NCBI GenBank assembly: GCA_902782125.1
Contig: CACZMA010000004.1
Location: 372,001 to 436,000 of the forward strand
Source: Oscillospiraceae bacterium
GTDB lineage: Bacteria; Bacillota; Clostridia; Saccharofermentanales; Saccharofermentanaceae
Direction: 5' to 3'
Length of the DNA: 64,000 nt
Positions 62,416 to 64,000 of this stretch are shown piece by piece. The number at the start of each line of letters is the position of its first letter. The first letter of the stretch is position 1. The notes beneath the pieces are model-generated. The model did not search any database. It was not told where the DNA came from and worked only from the letters and a program-made list of their open reading frames with translations. Made by a program: the position numbers and the translations under genes.

Positions 62416-62452
62416 CAAAAAAAAATAAGGAGTCACCGTAAAGGCAACTCCT
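62416..62452 (-). terminator. Terminator of the tRNA-Met/tRNA-Tyr transcript
   Basis: AGGAGTTGCC/GGTGACTCCT stem (two wobbles) with a five-base loop, then TTATTTTTTTTT on the minus strand, directly after the tRNA-Tyr CCA end. Confidence 0.85.
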
Positions 62453-62455
62453 ATT

Positions 62456-62540
62456 TGGTGGGAAGAGGTGGATTCGAACCACCGAAGTCGAAGACGACAG
62501 ATTTACAGTCTGTTCCCTTTGGCCGCTCGGGAATCTTCCC
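62456..62540 (-). tRNA. tRNA-Tyr (GTA anticodon), CCA encoded
   Basis: 85 bases including CCA. Acceptor GGGAAGA pairs with TCTTCCC. Long variable arm as expected for tRNA-Tyr, anticodon in ACTGTAAATC, T arm GGTTCGAATCC. Its 3' end points to the integrase, which makes it the likely attachment gene. Confidence 0.95.
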
Positions 62541-62564
62541 ATGTTGTAGATTGTCAGTGTAAGT

Positions 62565-62641
62565 TGGTGGGCCTTCGGGGACTCGAACCCAGGACCCGCC
62601 GGTTATGAGCCGGATGCTCTGACCAACTGAGCTAAAGGCCC
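62565..62641 (-). tRNA. tRNA with CAT anticodon (Met, or Ile2 after lysidine modification), CCA encoded
   Basis: 77 bases including CCA. Acceptor GGGCCTT/AAGGCCC, D arm AGCTCAGTTGG, anticodon loop CTCATAA, T arm GGTTCGAGTCC. CAT can be elongator Met or Ile2; the loop sequence CTCATAA is seen in both in Firmicutes. Initiator Met is unlikely because the anticodon stem lacks three G-C pairs. Followed by tRNA-Tyr after 24 bases. Confidence 0.9.
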
Positions 62642-62679
62642 ACGTTACACTTGCGGTGCTTTTCTCAAAGCGCTTGATT

Positions 62680-62708
62680 AGTATAAATATAAAGGGCGGG
62701 TTAGTCAA
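62680..62708 (-). promoter_or_regulatory. Promoter of the tRNA pair
   Basis: Minus strand TTGACT (62708-62703), 17-base spacer, TATACT (62685-62680). The promoter lies in the downstream arm of the asd hairpin. Confidence 0.7.
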
Positions 62709-62750
62709 GCGGAAATTTAACTTATTCCGAATGACTTCCCCGCCCCTTTA
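62691..62750 (-). terminator. Long interrupted hairpin after asd
   Basis: AAAGGGGCGGGG...AACCCGCCCTTT arms with further inner pairing (AAGTCA/TTGACT and CGGAA/TTTCCG). On the minus strand the 3' side continues TATATTTATA. Probably ends asd transcripts; it overlaps the tRNA promoter. Confidence 0.6.
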
Positions 62751-62754
62751 TAAA

Positions 62755-63840
62755 TCACTTTGCAGTAATGTAGCCCTTGGCTGTCAGAAGCTCTGCAGAG
62801 AGCATTCCGCCGCCTGCAGCGCCTCTTAAAGTATTGTGTGAGAGGCAGCAGAACTTGTAGTCGAAGATGTTGTCTTCTCTGAGTCGTGCTACGGATACGC
62901 CCATGCCGTTCTCGAAGTTTGCATCGAGCTTAGGCTGAGGACGGTTATCCTCTGCGATGTACTGCAGGAAATGCTTGGGTGCTGAAGGCAGACCGAGCTT
63001 AACTGCTTCGCTCTCGTAATTGTTCCATACCTCGATCATCTCTTCCATGGAAGGCTTGTTCTCGAAGGATACGCTTACTGCGGCAGTATGTCCTTCCTGA
63101 ACAGCTACTCTGTAGCACTGAGCGGAGATAACGGGATTTGCTGCAAGCTCGATGTGATCACCTGCAAGCTTACCCCAGACCTTGAGAGGCTCCTTCTCGG
63201 ACTTCTCCTCTTCTCCGCCGATGTAAGGGATTACATTGCCGACCATCTCAGGCCAGTCTGCAAATGTCTTACCGGCACCGGAGATTGCCTGATATGTGCA
63301 TACTGAGATCTGCTTGATACCGTTCTTAAGGAAAGGTGTGAGAGCAGGAACATAGCTCTGGATGGAGCAGTTGGGCTTAACTGCGATGAATCCTCTCTGA
63401 GTACCGAGTCTCTTTCTCTGTGCCTCGATAAGGCCAGCATGATCTGCGTTTACTTCAGGGATGATCATCGGAACATCTTCTGTCCATCTGTTTGCAGAGT
63501 TGTTGGATACAACAGGTGTCTCGAGCTTGGCGATCTTCTCTTCAAGAGCCCTGATCTCGTCCTTCTTCATATCAACGGCGCAGAAAGTAAAATCGATCTG
63601 CTTGCAGTATTCTTCTATATTATCCGTACCGTATACGACAAGGTTCTTTACGTATTCCGGCATGGGAATATCAAGCTTCCAGCGGGAACCGCATGCTTCC
63701 TCGTAGGTCTTGCCTGCAGATCTGGGTGACGCGCAAACCGCAACACACTCAAACCAGGGGTGATTCTCAAGCAGCGTTACGAAACGCTGTCCTACGTAGC
63801 CTGTAGCGCCAATTACGCCGACTCTCAGCTTCTTTTCCAT
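62755..63840 (-). CDS. asd: Aspartate-semialdehyde dehydrogenase
   Basis: 361-residue NADPH enzyme converting aspartyl phosphate to the semialdehyde, the step after aspartokinase. The nucleotide-binding start is VGVIGATGYVGQRFVTLL, the catalytic Cys is in AVKPNCSIQSYVPAL, and SGAGKTFADWPEMVGNVIPY and the active-site His region EGHTAAVSVSF are visible. Length and the KPNCS form match the archaeal/fungal-type group rather than the proteobacterial type. No dap genes are adjacent. Promoter and a hairpin-containing leader lie upstream. Confidence 0.94.
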   Translation of the reverse strand: MEKKLRVGVIGATGYVGQRFVTLLENHPWFECVAVCASPRSAGKTYEEACGSRWKLDIPMPEYVKNLVVYGTDNIEEYCKQIDFTFCAVDMKKDEIRALEEKIAKLETPVVSNNSANRWTEDVPMIIPEVNADHAGLIEAQRKRLGTQRGFIAVKPNCSIQSYVPALTPFLKNGIKQISVCTYQAISGAGKTFADWPEMVGNVIPYIGGEEEKSEKEPLKVWGKLAGDHIELAANPVISAQCYRVAVQEGHTAAVSVSFENKPSMEEMIEVWNNYESEAVKLGLPSAPKHFLQYIAEDNRPQPKLDANFENGMGVSVARLREDNIFDYKFCCLSHNTLRGAAGGGMLSAELLTAKGYITAK

Positions 63841-63911
63841 TTCAAATAATCTCTACTTTCTTAACTTATTCTGTCCGCGTACCGCGCACAGTTGTCTATG
63901 ACCTGTGCACT

Positions 63912-63940
63912 ATACTAACACAATGACTTTTTTATAACAA
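63912..63940 (-). promoter_or_regulatory. Promoter of asd
   Basis: Minus strand TTGTTA (63940-63935), 17-base spacer, TAGTAT (63917-63912). The 65-base leader contains GCACAG/CTGTGC; no known riboswitch recognised. Bases 63941-64000 show nothing more. Confidence 0.65.
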
Positions 63941-64000
63941 GCGCATCAGGTACAAAAAACGTTCATTTCCCTATGATAAAATGTAACAAGATTAACAATG

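Noticed and set aside
62565..62641. Initiator tRNA-Met
   Set aside because: The anticodon stem lacks the three consecutive G-C pairs of initiator tRNA and the first acceptor pair is G-C.
63841..63905. Lysine riboswitch in the asd leader
   Set aside because: The 65-base leader is too short, and none of the conserved lysine-riboswitch core sequences is present.

Overview
The window reads as chromosome of an anaerobic, low- to mid-GC Gram-positive bacterium of class Clostridia, most likely an Oscillospirales or Saccharofermentans-like fibre degrader. Evidence: Shine-Dalgarno sites of the AGGAGG type; a membrane pyrophosphatase of the K+-dependent type; the Firmicutes gene orders rnc-smc-ftsY, efp-asp23-amaP-nusB-xseA-xseB-ispA-dxs-nadK-argR-recN and miaB-mutS-mutL-miaA; RNase Y; a LexA gene with Bacillus/Clostridium-type boxes; a lipid-anchored family 9 glycoside hydrolase; and a surface protein with clostridial hydrophobic-W repeats. 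The assignment rests on gene content only.

Left part (1-31 kb) is housekeeping, mostly on the minus strand. A partial glutamine-dependent NAD synthase is cut by the window edge, followed by rpsO, hppA and a DUF4428 protein. Next come acpP and rnc-smc-ftsY, rimO-pgsA, rny, a plus-strand pseudouridine synthase meeting recN tail to tail, and a long cell-envelope/isoprenoid/DNA-repair operon from yqeG to recN. In this operon the usual tlyA position between dxs and nadK holds a small two-helix membrane protein. Aspartokinase (plus strand) and, at the far right end, aspartate-semialdehyde dehydrogenase supply the first two steps of the lysine/threonine/methionine pathway.

Middle part (27-49 kb): a LytR-CpsA-Psr protein with a PP2C-like pseudophosphatase, a DUF3048 lipoprotein, the GH9 cellulase, glutamate dehydrogenase, a divergent lexA/HTH pair sharing a perfect LexA box, the mismatch-repair and tRNA-modification operon, a D,D-carboxypeptidase and a large secreted protein with EF-hand-like, leucine-rich, SLH-like and ChW segments.

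Right part (49-62.5 kb) is more accessory: a SulP transporter, small membrane proteins, a nitroreductase operon, several lipoproteins, an ECF sigma/DUF4179 pair, a DUF4143 ATPase, a decayed membrane-protein gene, a leucine-rich lipoprotein, and a scrambled integration module (excisionase, truncated and complete tyrosine integrases, a 71-bp direct repeat, a NUMOD1 endonuclease remnant, 11-bp tandem repeats) lying against the 3' end of a tRNA-Tyr gene.

The least explained signal is a pair of 21-bp dyads (TTAGTA-N9-TACTAT type) present twice, in the same positions, at the promoters of two genes about 10 kb apart: a 64-residue membrane protein and the leucine-rich lipoprotein. This looks like a small regulon of an unidentified repressor. 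Other points worth checking are two probable leaderless genes, an ExoVII large subunit lacking a motif Asp, and 33-bp-periodic repeats before the DUF4143 ATPase.
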